DNA of 64,000 nucleotides from a virus. The stretch is from IMG/VR virus record IMGVR_UViG_3300032326_000687, positions 1 through 64,000 of that record. The stretch is one strand, 5' to 3'. A model generated the notes under the pieces. That model was not told the DNA's origin and did no database searches. It saw nothing but the letters and a program-made list of their open reading frames with translations. A program made the translations under genes and the position numbers. This document shows, in pieces, positions 25,601 through 34,287 of this stretch. Numbering within the stretch: the first letter of the stretch is position 1; each line of letters begins with the position of its first letter.

Positions 25601-27166
25601 ATGAGAGAATATAACGTTATCTTAAAAAAGGATGTAGATTACGATGGGTTTTGGAATGATATAGAAAGTGATACCGATGGTGGCAAACTTTACATTCCAA
25701 ATCGTAGAGTAGAGTTTACAAACGAAAGACCTACATCTTTACGTCAATGTTGGTACATGCTGACAGATGAAGAAGCTGAGCAATTAAAATTAGATGATAG
25801 AGTGCTAGCTGTGGAGATTCCACCTGAGCATAGAACTGATATCCAAATAGGACATCATGCAATTCAACCGGGAGATTATACAAAAACAACATCCGATAGC
25901 GGTGTATTTTTAAATTGGGGATTAATTCGTTGTAATTCTACTTCAAATGTATATGGTAGTGGGACAACTACTAATTTAAATTATAACTATACATTAACGG
26001 GTGACGGAGTGGATGTAGTAATTCAGGATAGTGGATTACAAGTAGACCATCCAGAATTTCAAGATGAAAATGGAGTATCTAGAGTAGAGCAAATTAACTG
26101 GTCAACCGCAAGTGGTGTTTCATTTACACAAAATGCAAATCATTATAGAGATTTTGATGGTCATGGTACACATTGTGCTGGTATAGCTGCAGGTAAAACA
26201 TATGGATGGGCTAAAAAAGCAAGAATATATGCACAAAAAATAAGTGGATTAGAAGGTACTGGTGATAGTGGTACTGGTATTTCTACAACAAACGCATTTG
26301 ATGCGATTAAAGGTTGGCATAATAATAAATCATTAAATTCATTAACCGGTGTAAAAAGACCAACCGTAGTTAATATGAGTTGGGGATATTATAGTTCATT
26401 TGGAGCATTAACCGAAATCAATTATAGAGGAACATCATATACCGGAGCATCTATTGATACGAGTACCGAAAGAATAAATAATTTTGGATTAATGTCAGCA
26501 GCATCACTTATATCAAACGTAAGAATTGCATCGGTTGATACTGATATTCAGGAAATGATTGATGCCGGTATAATAGTATGTATAGCAGCGGGTAATCGTT
26601 CTCATAAAATTGATGTTCCTAGTGGTGCAGATTATAATAATTATTATAACGATGGTACTGGTGCAACTTATTATCATAGAGGTTCTTCTCCGTTTGATGA
26701 TGAAGCGTTTATCGTTGGTAATATTGATAGTACGGTTTATGATACAAATAATGACCAAAAATCAACATCATCCGAAACTGGTCCCGGTGTAACGATATAC
26801 GCACCTGGTACAGATATTATGAGTGCGTGTTCAACTACAAATAGATTTAGTGGACAATCTTATTATTTAAATTCATCATATAGACAATGTAATATTAGTG
26901 GCACATCAATGGCATCACCACAGGTAGCAGGTGTGTGTGCTTTATTTTTAGAAGCAAATCCTAGATTAACACCTGCGCAATTAAAATCGGCAATATTGGC
27001 TAATGCAGGTACTGCGATATACGATACCGGTGTGAACAACGATTGGACAAATTATAGAAGTTTAAAGGGTGGTAGTTTAAAGGTGTTATATAATAAGTTT
27101 AATTCTGAAAAAACATTTTCTGCTACAAACATATCATTTTCTGGTATTGGGTTTAAAATACGATAA
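25601..27166 (+). CDS. Subtilisin-like serine protease (S8 family)
   Basis: The 521-residue protein has the complete S8 catalytic triad: D143 in VVIQDSGLQVDHPEF, H188 in FDGHGTHCAGIAAG and S436 in ISGTSMASPQVAG. The oxyanion Asn is N332 in CIAAGN. About 100 N-terminal residues precede the catalytic domain, possibly an inhibitor-like or virion-anchoring part. No signal peptide is visible, so it is likely made in the cytoplasm and may be packed with the virion. Its position 6 nt after the fibre gene suggests that it processes the fibre or attacks host surface protein. It ends with FKIR and lacks a secretion domain. Confidence 0.92.
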   Translation: MREYNVILKKDVDYDGFWNDIESDTDGGKLYIPNRRVEFTNERPTSLRQCWYMLTDEEAEQLKLDDRVLAVEIPPEHRTDIQIGHHAIQPGDYTKTTSDSGVFLNWGLIRCNSTSNVYGSGTTTNLNYNYTLTGDGVDVVIQDSGLQVDHPEFQDENGVSRVEQINWSTASGVSFTQNANHYRDFDGHGTHCAGIAAGKTYGWAKKARIYAQKISGLEGTGDSGTGISTTNAFDAIKGWHNNKSLNSLTGVKRPTVVNMSWGYYSSFGALTEINYRGTSYTGASIDTSTERINNFGLMSAASLISNVRIASVDTDIQEMIDAGIIVCIAAGNRSHKIDVPSGADYNNYYNDGTGATYYHRGSSPFDDEAFIVGNIDSTVYDTNNDQKSTSSETGPGVTIYAPGTDIMSACSTTNRFSGQSYYLNSSYRQCNISGTSMASPQVAGVCALFLEANPRLTPAQLKSAILANAGTAIYDTGVNNDWTNYRSLKGGSLKVLYNKFNSEKTFSATNISFSGIGFKIR

Positions 27167-27191
27167 TTTTTATCGTTTTCTCTTTTTACTT

Positions 27192-27258
27192 TATATTTAT
27201 ATATACAAATATATTACCGAAATAGATTTGGTAATTTAGAAAAAAATTGTTATATTTG
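27192..27258 (+). promoter_or_regulatory. Two stacked promoters before a glycosyltransferase
   Basis: The AT-rich motif TATATTTAT (27192-27200) is followed by a Bacteroidota-type promoter, TTTG (27227-27230), 20 nt and TATATTTG (27251-27258). The ATG at 27264 is only 5 nt after the -7 box, so transcripts from the second promoter would be leaderless or nearly so. Confidence 0.7.
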
Positions 27259-27263
27259 TATCT

Positions 27264-27893
27264 ATGATAAATGTTACATATGCCATTACAGTTTGTAATG
27301 AAATAAATGAAATCACAACTTTAGTTGATTTCCTACAACCTAGGATAAAATCCGAAGATGAAATACTGGTTCAGTATGATTCCGATTCTGCAACATCGCA
27401 GATAAAAGATTATTTAAATATAATCTCACAAATACATAAGAATATAAGAGTAATTTCATTTCCTCTTAATAAAGATTTTGCATCATTTAAGAATAATTTA
27501 AAAAATAATGCAAACGGTATTTTTATTTTCCAAATTGATGCAGATGAAATGCCATCCGAATATTTGGTTGAAAATATTCACAACTTTTTAGATTATAATA
27601 AAGATGTAGACCTTTTCTTCGTACCTAGAATTAATACGGTGAATGGTTTAACTGCCGAACATATTAAGAAATGGGGATGGAAAGTTAATGAAAACGGTTG
27701 GGTAAATTTTCCTGACTATCAAACTCGTATTTATAGAAGAACTTCTGAAATAGAATGGAGTGGTAAGGTACATGAAAGAATAGCAGGATATAATACATTA
27801 TCAATATTACCTCAGGAAGAAATTTATTGTTTGTATCATCATAAGCAAATTGAAAGACAAGAAAAACAAAACGCTTTATATGATACAATCTAA
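27264..27893 (+). CDS. Glycosyltransferase, GT2-like (GT-A fold)
   Basis: The 209-residue protein begins with VTYAITVCNEINEI, followed by the donor-binding region and QIDADEMPSEYL (a D-x-D type motif) near residue 95. YQTRIYRRTSEIEWSGKVHERI is typical of small GT2 enzymes acting in polysaccharide synthesis. It begins a block of eight or so glycan genes and overlaps the next gene by 14 nt. Confidence 0.85.
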   Translation: MINVTYAITVCNEINEITTLVDFLQPRIKSEDEILVQYDSDSATSQIKDYLNIISQIHKNIRVISFPLNKDFASFKNNLKNNANGIFIFQIDADEMPSEYLVENIHNFLDYNKDVDLFFVPRINTVNGLTAEHIKKWGWKVNENGWVNFPDYQTRIYRRTSEIEWSGKVHERIAGYNTLSILPQEEIYCLYHHKQIERQEKQNALYDTI

Positions 27894-28887
27894 AATAGCC
27901 TTCCTTACTGAAATGGGGTTTATTGGTAAAATACCGGCACATCATCCAAATATGAGAACCGAATTTGCTTGGATGCACGCTTTAGATGCAGACCATTATA
28001 ACATTCATCTATTTGGTGCGGATAAAAATTTGATTAACTATGACCACATCTTTATAATATTTCCAAAAGGTAAAGTATTTTTAAGTGCAGAAGGGAGTAA
28101 AATTATAGATGGTATTAATCCATTTTCGGAATTACTACAACAAGATATAGTTGGTAAATTGAAGGAAAGAGGTAATAAAAAAGTACATTATATCCAAGAA
28201 GGACCTCATTGGTGGTATAACGATTATAGTATATCAGACCAAGTTTATTTTTATAATTTCTTAGCAAGTTGTGATTCAATATTCACACACAACGATTCGG
28301 ATGTATATTACTACAAAGGATTGCTTCCAAACAAACCTGTAAGACCTATTGGTACATTAATGATTGATACTTTAATCAAAGATATTGTACCTACAAAAGA
28401 AGATAAAGCAATAATAGGTGGTAACTTTGCAAGATGGTATGGTGGATTTGAAAGTTATATGATAGCTGGTAATTTTGAAGTTCCTATTTGGGCTCAAACA
28501 TCACATGCTATGAGAGAGAATGAAGATGTAATTGATAATTTAACTCACTTACCAAGATTAATGTGGAGTGAATGGATGCAAAATTTATCAACATTCAAAT
28601 ACGCAGTTCATATGATGCCAACGGTAGCAGCTGGTACGTTTGCCCTAAATTGTGCATACTTTGGTATCCCTTGTATTGGAAATCAAGATGTAGATACTCA
28701 ATTACTTTGTCACCCATCTTTATCGGTAGCTGTAAATGATTTAGAAAGTGCAAGAGAATTGGCAATACAATTGAGAGATGATAAAGAGTTTTATAATCAA
28801 TGTTCAGAAATGGCAAAAGATAATTATGAAGCTTGTTTCTCAAAAGAAATTTGGTTAAGAAATATAAAAAGAGAATTGGGTATATGA
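27880..28887 (+). CDS. Probable glycosyltransferase (GT-B-like)
   Basis: The 335-residue protein starts IQSKIAFLTEMGFIGKI; I chose ATG 27880 over an in-frame TTG at 27850. The second half has IIGGNFARWYGGFESYMIA and TVAAGTFALNCAYFGIPCIG, then a DLESARELA helix. This is the layout of the donor-binding domain in GT-B enzymes. No precise family was recognised. It overlaps the upstream GT2 gene and the downstream small gene, so it is co-translated with them. Confidence 0.65.
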   Translation: MIQSKIAFLTEMGFIGKIPAHHPNMRTEFAWMHALDADHYNIHLFGADKNLINYDHIFIIFPKGKVFLSAEGSKIIDGINPFSELLQQDIVGKLKERGNKKVHYIQEGPHWWYNDYSISDQVYFYNFLASCDSIFTHNDSDVYYYKGLLPNKPVRPIGTLMIDTLIKDIVPTKEDKAIIGGNFARWYGGFESYMIAGNFEVPIWAQTSHAMRENEDVIDNLTHLPRLMWSEWMQNLSTFKYAVHMMPTVAAGTFALNCAYFGIPCIGNQDVDTQLLCHPSLSVAVNDLESARELAIQLRDDKEFYNQCSEMAKDNYEACFSKEIWLRNIKRELGI

Positions 28888-29039
28888 TTAAGGCACTAAA
28901 AAGCAGATTGACAATGAAGCCAACTGGTGCATCTTTTATGGATGTTGTAACTTGGGATTTAGTTCAGTATTGGGAAGATTGCTACGGAGATAAATGGATG
29001 GCGGTATCTAAATGGGGAACTAGAATTAAAATAGATTAA
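28884..29039 (+). CDS. Small hypothetical protein
   Basis: This is a 51-residue ORF whose ATG at 28884 overlaps the preceding stop. It contains MKPTGASFMDVVTWDLVQYWEDCYGDK-type aromatic and acidic residues. Nothing similar was recognised. The tight spacing on both sides (overlap upstream, 3 nt downstream) supports that it is real. Confidence 0.55.
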   Translation: MIKALKSRLTMKPTGASFMDVVTWDLVQYWEDCYGDKWMAVSKWGTRIKID

Positions 29040-29042
29040 ATT

Positions 29043-29813
29043 ATGATAACAGTTATATTAAATGGTTACAAAAGAGCGGAAAATCTTAATGAACAATTGG
29101 AGGCATTAAGAAACCAAACGGTTCAACCGGATGAAATACTTTTTTGGTATAATAATCCTGGTGATAATGATTTGATTAATTACGATATTGGTGCTGAAAT
29201 ACCAGGAGCATATTGTAATTACAACTTCGGTGTATGGGCACGATTTGCTTTTGCATTTATGGCTAAAAATCCATATGTTTGTATTTTTGATGATGATACT
29301 ATACCTGGTTCAAAATGGTTAGAGAATTGCATGAATACAATGAAAACGAATGAAGGACTATTGGGTACGGTTGGATTAATTTATCCACAACCACTTCCAC
29401 CGGAACAATCATCATACTACGAACCATATGCTAGAGTTGGTTGGCCTGAAGGTGGAAATAATGAACATACATTAGAAGTTGATTTGGTTGGGCATAGTTG
29501 GTTCTTTAAAAAGGAATGGTTATCTCATATGTGGAGAGAACAACCTGAATCTAAATATAATACCTGTGGTGAAGATATGCACTTCTCATATATGTTGCAG
29601 AAGTATGCGGGAATTAAAACATTTGTACCACCACATCCAAAGAATGATAAACAAATGTGGGGAAGTATAAAAGGAGCACAATATGGTGGTGATGCTAACT
29701 CACTATGGGAATCAAATCAGAGAAGTGTGGAAGGTGTACCATTTAGAGCATTAATGAATGAGTATTTTCATAATCAAAGAATAAAAGGTTGGAAATTAGT
29801 ATATGAAAAGTAA
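29043..29813 (+). CDS. Glycosyltransferase, GT2-like (GT-A fold)
   Basis: The 256-residue protein begins ITVILNGYKRAENLNEQLEA and has a DDD metal motif in CIFDDDTIPGSKWLE near residue 85, followed by the acceptor-side DLVGHSWFFKKEWL and CGEDMHFSYMLQKY. This matches the GT2 pattern. It overlaps the 2-epimerase gene by 11 nt. Confidence 0.87.
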   Translation: MITVILNGYKRAENLNEQLEALRNQTVQPDEILFWYNNPGDNDLINYDIGAEIPGAYCNYNFGVWARFAFAFMAKNPYVCIFDDDTIPGSKWLENCMNTMKTNEGLLGTVGLIYPQPLPPEQSSYYEPYARVGWPEGGNNEHTLEVDLVGHSWFFKKEWLSHMWREQPESKYNTCGEDMHFSYMLQKYAGIKTFVPPHPKNDKQMWGSIKGAQYGGDANSLWESNQRSVEGVPFRALMNEYFHNQRIKGWKLVYEK

Positions 29814-30807
29814 AGACCCAATATTAATATGTTTTGGTACTAGACCAGAATGGTTGAAAGTAAAACCATTGATTGATATTATGGATAAGAAAGAATATAA
29901 ACTCTTATTCACAGGTCAACATGAAGATTTACTTAAAGATGTGCGAGTTGATTTTACAGTTAAGATAGAAGAAACGTTTCGTCATACTAGATTAGATTCT
30001 ATTATGATTGGTTGTATGGAATATTTTCCAAATTATAAATTTAGTGGTGTGTTGGTGCAAGGTGATACGGCTTCCGCTTTTGCATGTGCATTAGCAGCTT
30101 ATCATAGAGGTATTAAGATATATTATATGGAAGCTGGTTTAAGGAGTTACGATTTAGAAAACCCATATCCTGAAGAAGGGTATAGGCAGATGATAGCTCG
30201 TTTAGCAGATATTAATTTTGCACCAACACAACTATCTGCTGAAAATTTAGATGCTGAAAGAGTAAAAGGTGATATTCATATTGTTGGAAATACCGTATTG
30301 GATAATCTTATGAAATATGAGAAGGGTGATTATGGTGATACTATTTTGGTAACAATGCATCGTAGAGAAAATCATCATTGGTTAGACGAATGGTTTAACG
30401 ATATTAATCAGTTAGCAATTGATTATCCACAATACAAATTCATATTACCCATCCATCCAAATCCAAATGTACAAAAGCACAAACATTTACTAACGAGCAT
30501 AAATGTTGTAGAACCTTTAACACACGATGAAACAATTAACATTCTTAAAGATTGTAAGTTGGTAATAACCGATAGTGGAGGTCTGCAAGAAGAAGGTTCA
30601 TTCTTTAATAAGAAAGTAATTGTATGCAGAAAAACAACGGAAAGACCTGAAGGTATCCAAACGGGACATCTTTATATGTGCGAAGAGCCAATCAAACTTA
30701 AACAATTATTTGGTGAGTTGGAAAAGAATTCGTATATTTGTAAACCGTGTCCATATGGAGACGGTAGAGCGGCAGAAAAAATTAAAAAGATATTAGATGC
30801 AGAATAA
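29803..30807 (+). CDS. wecB: UDP-N-acetylglucosamine 2-epimerase-like
   Basis: The 334-residue protein has FGTRPEWLKVKPLI at the N terminus, VQGDTASAFACALAA, MEAGLRSYDLENPYPEE, VTMHRRENHHW, and DSGGLQEEGSFFNKKVIV. These are hallmarks of the non-hydrolysing UDP-GlcNAc 2-epimerase that makes UDP-ManNAc. It would supply a donor sugar for the surrounding glycosyltransferases. It is slightly shorter than bacterial WecB (about 375). A full promoter lies inside its 3' end. Confidence 0.88.
   Translation: MKSKDPILICFGTRPEWLKVKPLIDIMDKKEYKLLFTGQHEDLLKDVRVDFTVKIEETFRHTRLDSIMIGCMEYFPNYKFSGVLVQGDTASAFACALAAYHRGIKIYYMEAGLRSYDLENPYPEEGYRQMIARLADINFAPTQLSAENLDAERVKGDIHIVGNTVLDNLMKYEKGDYGDTILVTMHRRENHHWLDEWFNDINQLAIDYPQYKFILPIHPNPNVQKHKHLLTSINVVEPLTHDETINILKDCKLVITDSGGLQEEGSFFNKKVIVCRKTTERPEGIQTGHLYMCEEPIKLKQLFGELEKNSYICKPCPYGDGRAAEKIKKILDAE
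30709..30740 (+). promoter_or_regulatory. Internal Bacteroidota-type promoter
   Basis: TTTG (30709-30712), 20 nt and TATATTTG (30733-30740), with the extended TTTGGT and TTCG bases, lie inside the 3' end of the 2-epimerase gene. They are 56 nt ahead of the next start codon. Confidence 0.65.
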
Positions 30808-31519
30808 ATTTCAAACAGATTTTGAATATTATACCAATCTTATAAAATCAGATACAAATTTTGCTTATGCAAGATATGCTGACGGTGAAGTTGGTTTGAT
30901 GAAAGGTAACGCAATTGGTACTAATTCGCAGGCATTTGCAGTTGATAGATGGACTACTCCAATTGGATTAAATAAAGTTGGTGAAGGTTTATTAAAATCA
31001 TTGGAACATACCGAAACCAATTACCATTATGCAATATCAGCTCATTCAGATAGCATTGATGATTATACCTTCTTATCAGATAGAATTCAAAACTCAAATA
31101 AAACTTTTGCAAATCTTTGGATAAATTCAAATTATCAAAAGATGTATGAGTTTTATAAAACATTGGATAAGAGTGTATATGTTATATGTAACCATAGAGC
31201 TAGGAAAGAAAATTTTCCATTTAAAGTAAATGAAATATTTCCATTTCCAGATGATTGTATAAGATATTGGTTAGATTATGGTGAGGACTATATTACACAA
31301 CTAATTGAATATGTATCCCAGTTAGAGAATCAAACATTTTTTGTATCTGCCGGCCCTGTTTCTGAAATACTAATAGATGAGATGTATAGAGCTAATCCAA
31401 ATAACCAATATGTAGATGTTGGTTCTTCTATTGATGAATTTACACATGGTAGAAAAACAAGACCTTATATGGACTCATCTTCACAATACTCAAAAGAAAT
31501 ATCTTATTTTTATGAATAA
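30797..31519 (+). CDS. Possible GT-D-type glycosyltransferase (DUF1792-like)
   Basis: The 240-residue protein has ARYADGEVGLMKGN near residue 26, ICNHRARKENFP in the middle and FVSAGPVSEILIDEM followed by YVDVGSSIDEF near residue 205. A D-G-E motif early and a VDVGSS strand late resemble the GT-D fold of DUF1792 glycosyltransferases. The match is by pattern only. It overlaps its neighbours by 11 and 8 nt inside the glycan block. Confidence 0.55.
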   Translation: MQNKFQTDFEYYTNLIKSDTNFAYARYADGEVGLMKGNAIGTNSQAFAVDRWTTPIGLNKVGEGLLKSLEHTETNYHYAISAHSDSIDDYTFLSDRIQNSNKTFANLWINSNYQKMYEFYKTLDKSVYVICNHRARKENFPFKVNEIFPFPDDCIRYWLDYGEDYITQLIEYVSQLENQTFFVSAGPVSEILIDEMYRANPNNQYVDVGSSIDEFTHGRKTRPYMDSSSQYSKEISYFYE

Positions 31520-32207
31520 ATTACCGTTAGTAATATACACACATACCGATATGAAAGATGTGTGGCCGTCTTTTTTTGGGCAATTAAATAAATTTATGCC
31601 TGATTATAAACTCTATGTATGTGTTAATGAGCTTGATAAGGCACTTCCAGAAAATTGCTTACAAATCACATATGATGATTCTAAAAAATATACAAATCGT
31701 ATTTTAGAATGTTTGGATAAAATAAATGAAGATGTGATATTATTTTTTCACGAAGACATGATTTTGTATTCTAGTCCACTTCACAATTATTTGGAAAAAT
31801 ATTACGAGCATGTTTTAACCGATAAAGCTAATAGTATAAAATTATTATACGCTGGCTCAGGCGGAATAAAATCCGAATTTGAAGATACATTGGTTCAAAA
31901 TGATTTATCTAAATTTTCGGTACAACCAACTATTATTAAAATTAAAGCATTTAGAGAGTTAATAGAAAATCATTTAGAATTAACAATTTATGAATTTGAA
32001 GATTCTATAAAATTGAATGATAAAGATTTTTCAGCAACAAATGGTAGTGAGAAAAAAAGAGGAATATTCCATTATGATAGTTTTGTATTTCCATATATAG
32101 CAACTGCAATTAATAAAGGTAAATGGAACTTAACTGAATATCAAAATGAATTAAATCCTATATTTGAAGAATATGGTATAAATCCATTTGATAGAGGAAT
32201 TTGGTAA
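31512..32207 (+). CDS. Probable glycosyltransferase
   Basis: The 231-residue protein begins NKLPLVIYTHTDMKDVWP; ATG 31512 overlaps the preceding gene by 8 nt. LFFHEDMILYSS near residue 75 can serve as the metal/donor motif of a GT-A enzyme, and FHYDSFVFPYIATAINKGKW near the C terminus resembles acceptor regions. No family name can be given with certainty. The context is strongly glycan-related. Confidence 0.55.
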   Translation: MNKLPLVIYTHTDMKDVWPSFFGQLNKFMPDYKLYVCVNELDKALPENCLQITYDDSKKYTNRILECLDKINEDVILFFHEDMILYSSPLHNYLEKYYEHVLTDKANSIKLLYAGSGGIKSEFEDTLVQNDLSKFSVQPTIIKIKAFRELIENHLELTIYEFEDSIKLNDKDFSATNGSEKKRGIFHYDSFVFPYIATAINKGKWNLTEYQNELNPIFEEYGINPFDRGIW

Positions 32208-32217
32208 ATTTTTAAAT

Positions 32218-33582
32218 ATGACAAAATTAATTATCTTTGACTTAGATGGTGTGCTAGTTGAAGCAAAACAAATACACTACGATACATTAAATCAAGCTCT
32301 AAAAGAAGTTGGTAACGAATATGTTATTACGGAGGCAGAACATCTTTCAACTTATGATGGATTGAAAACAAATCAAAAGTTGGATATGCTAACTAAAGCA
32401 AAAGGATTACCAAAAGATGTTCATGAACAGGTTTGGAATAGAAAACAACACTTAACAATTGAAGCAATATCCCAATTACAAACCAATCACGTATTGGTTT
32501 CAGTATTTAAAGAATTGAGAGATAGAGGTTATCAATTAGCATGTGCTTCAAACTCAATTAGAAGGTCTGTATTGGTTATGTTATCAAAGATAGGTCTTAT
32601 TGAGTATATGGATTTAATCATCTCTAATGAGGATGTAAAGAACTCTAAACCACATCCTGAAATGTATTGGAAGGCTATGAGTATGATGGGAGTATTGCCG
32701 GAAGAAACTCTTATTGTAGAAGATTCTCCACATGGCTTATTAGCAGCAAGTAGAAGTAGAGCAAATGTATTGAGAGTGGATAACCCACATGATTTGACAT
32801 TAGAAAAAATAACAAACAAATTAAACGAAAATAAAATTATGAGTATTCCAAAATGGCAAGGTGGTAAGATGAATGTTCTTATCCCAATGGCAGGAGCGGG
32901 AAGTAGATTCCAAGCGGCAGGTTATACGTTTCCAAAACCACTAATTGATGTAGAAGGTAAACCAATGATTCAGGTTGTGGTTGATAACTTAAATATAGAT
33001 GCTACATACATTTATGTAGTGCAAAAAGAGCATAGAGCAAAATACAATTTAGATACATTATTAAATCTAATCACACCTAATTGTAAGATTGTAGAAGTAG
33101 ATGGTTTAACCGAAGGAGCGGCGTGTACAACTTTATTAGCAAAGGAATTTATTGATAACGATGCACCATTGGTTATGGCAAATTCTGACCAATTTGTAGA
33201 GTGGGATTCCAATGAGTTTATGTATAAGATGATTGAACAAAAAGTGGATGGTGGTATTGTAACATTTACGGCAACACATCCTAAATGGTCATTCGCTAAA
33301 GTAGATGAGTATGGATATGTTACCGAAGTAGCAGAGAAGAATCCAATTTCGGATATTGCAACTGTTGGTGTTTACTATTGGGCTAAAGGTTCTGATTATG
33401 TAAAGTATGCAGAACAAATGATTAGTAAGAATATTAGAACCAACAATGAGTTCTATACTTGCCCAACTTTTAACGAAGCAATTGGAGATGGTAAAAAAAT
33501 TAAAACATTTAACATTGATAAGATGTGGGGATTGGGTACACCTGAAGATTTAAAATATTATTTAGAAAATTACAATAAATAA
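32218..33582 (+). CDS. HAD phosphatase/phosphomutase fused to sugar nucleotidyltransferase
   Basis: The 454-residue protein has two domains. Residues 1-210 form a HAD hydrolase of beta-phosphoglucomutase type, with FDLDGVLVEAK, ACASNSIRRS and EDSPHGLLAA. Residues 225-454 form a nucleotidyltransferase, with VLIPMAGAGSRFQAAGYTFPKPLIDV and NSDQFVEW. Fusion suggests that one protein carries out consecutive steps from a sugar phosphate to an NDP-sugar. I chose ATG 32218; an in-frame start 30 nt upstream is less likely. Confidence 0.85.
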   Translation: MTKLIIFDLDGVLVEAKQIHYDTLNQALKEVGNEYVITEAEHLSTYDGLKTNQKLDMLTKAKGLPKDVHEQVWNRKQHLTIEAISQLQTNHVLVSVFKELRDRGYQLACASNSIRRSVLVMLSKIGLIEYMDLIISNEDVKNSKPHPEMYWKAMSMMGVLPEETLIVEDSPHGLLAASRSRANVLRVDNPHDLTLEKITNKLNENKIMSIPKWQGGKMNVLIPMAGAGSRFQAAGYTFPKPLIDVEGKPMIQVVVDNLNIDATYIYVVQKEHRAKYNLDTLLNLITPNCKIVEVDGLTEGAACTTLLAKEFIDNDAPLVMANSDQFVEWDSNEFMYKMIEQKVDGGIVTFTATHPKWSFAKVDEYGYVTEVAEKNPISDIATVGVYYWAKGSDYVKYAEQMISKNIRTNNEFYTCPTFNEAIGDGKKIKTFNIDKMWGLGTPEDLKYYLENYNK

Positions 33583-33594
33583 AACTTATAAACT

Positions 33595-34287
33595 ATGATG
33601 TTAGATTTTAACCAATTGTTAGAAAAATACAATATTAAAATAAATGGTGTTCTCCATGTTGGTGCACACGAAGGCGGGGAAACATTAGCATATGTAAAAG
33701 CTGGTATAAAGGATGTAATACTTGTTGAGGCAAATCCATTTAGATTCAGTAATTTAACTGAATCATTGAATACCGGTAGATATGTTACTTGGTGTTCACC
33801 ATTGACATATGCGCAATTTAATAGTAGTGAGGCTCAAATTCTAAAAGGTTATAAAGCATATAACTACGCAGTTAGTGATAAAGAGGATGGTAGTATTACT
33901 TTTAATTTGAGTAACTACGATGGTGGTACTGATTCTATTTTTAAAATCAATGAGTGGGGTAGAGATTCATCTTGGGTACCGTATGAACATATTGCTGAAA
34001 TTGAAGTACCAACTATTACATTAGATAAATTGGTTGAAAATAAAGATACTTACAATTTCTTAAATATGGATGTTGAAGGAGCTGAATTGATTGTTTTAAG
34101 TGGAGCTACAGAAGTATTAAAACATTTGGATTGTATTATGTTAGAAACACAGGATAAAATAAGATTTGAAGGTTCTTGTACTAGAGAACAATTGGTTGAA
34201 TTTTTAAAACCACATGGATTTGAACTTAAAGAGTATCATGATACTGGTAAAGAGTGGGGTGATTGTCTTTTTTTAAAAAATAAATAA
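33595..34287 (+). CDS. FkbM-family methyltransferase
   Basis: The 230-residue protein has the SAM motif VLHVGAHEGGETLAYVKAG near residue 20, VILVEANPFRFSNL, and the FkbM signature FLNMDVEGAELIVLSGA near 158. Members O-methylate sugars and other small molecules, often in polysaccharide clusters. Here it may cap or modify the phage glycan. Its last base overlaps the next start codon. Confidence 0.88.
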   Translation: MMLDFNQLLEKYNIKINGVLHVGAHEGGETLAYVKAGIKDVILVEANPFRFSNLTESLNTGRYVTWCSPLTYAQFNSSEAQILKGYKAYNYAVSDKEDGSITFNLSNYDGGTDSIFKINEWGRDSSWVPYEHIAEIEVPTITLDKLVENKDTYNFLNMDVEGAELIVLSGATEVLKHLDCIMLETQDKIRFEGSCTREQLVEFLKPHGFELKEYHDTGKEWGDCLFLKNK

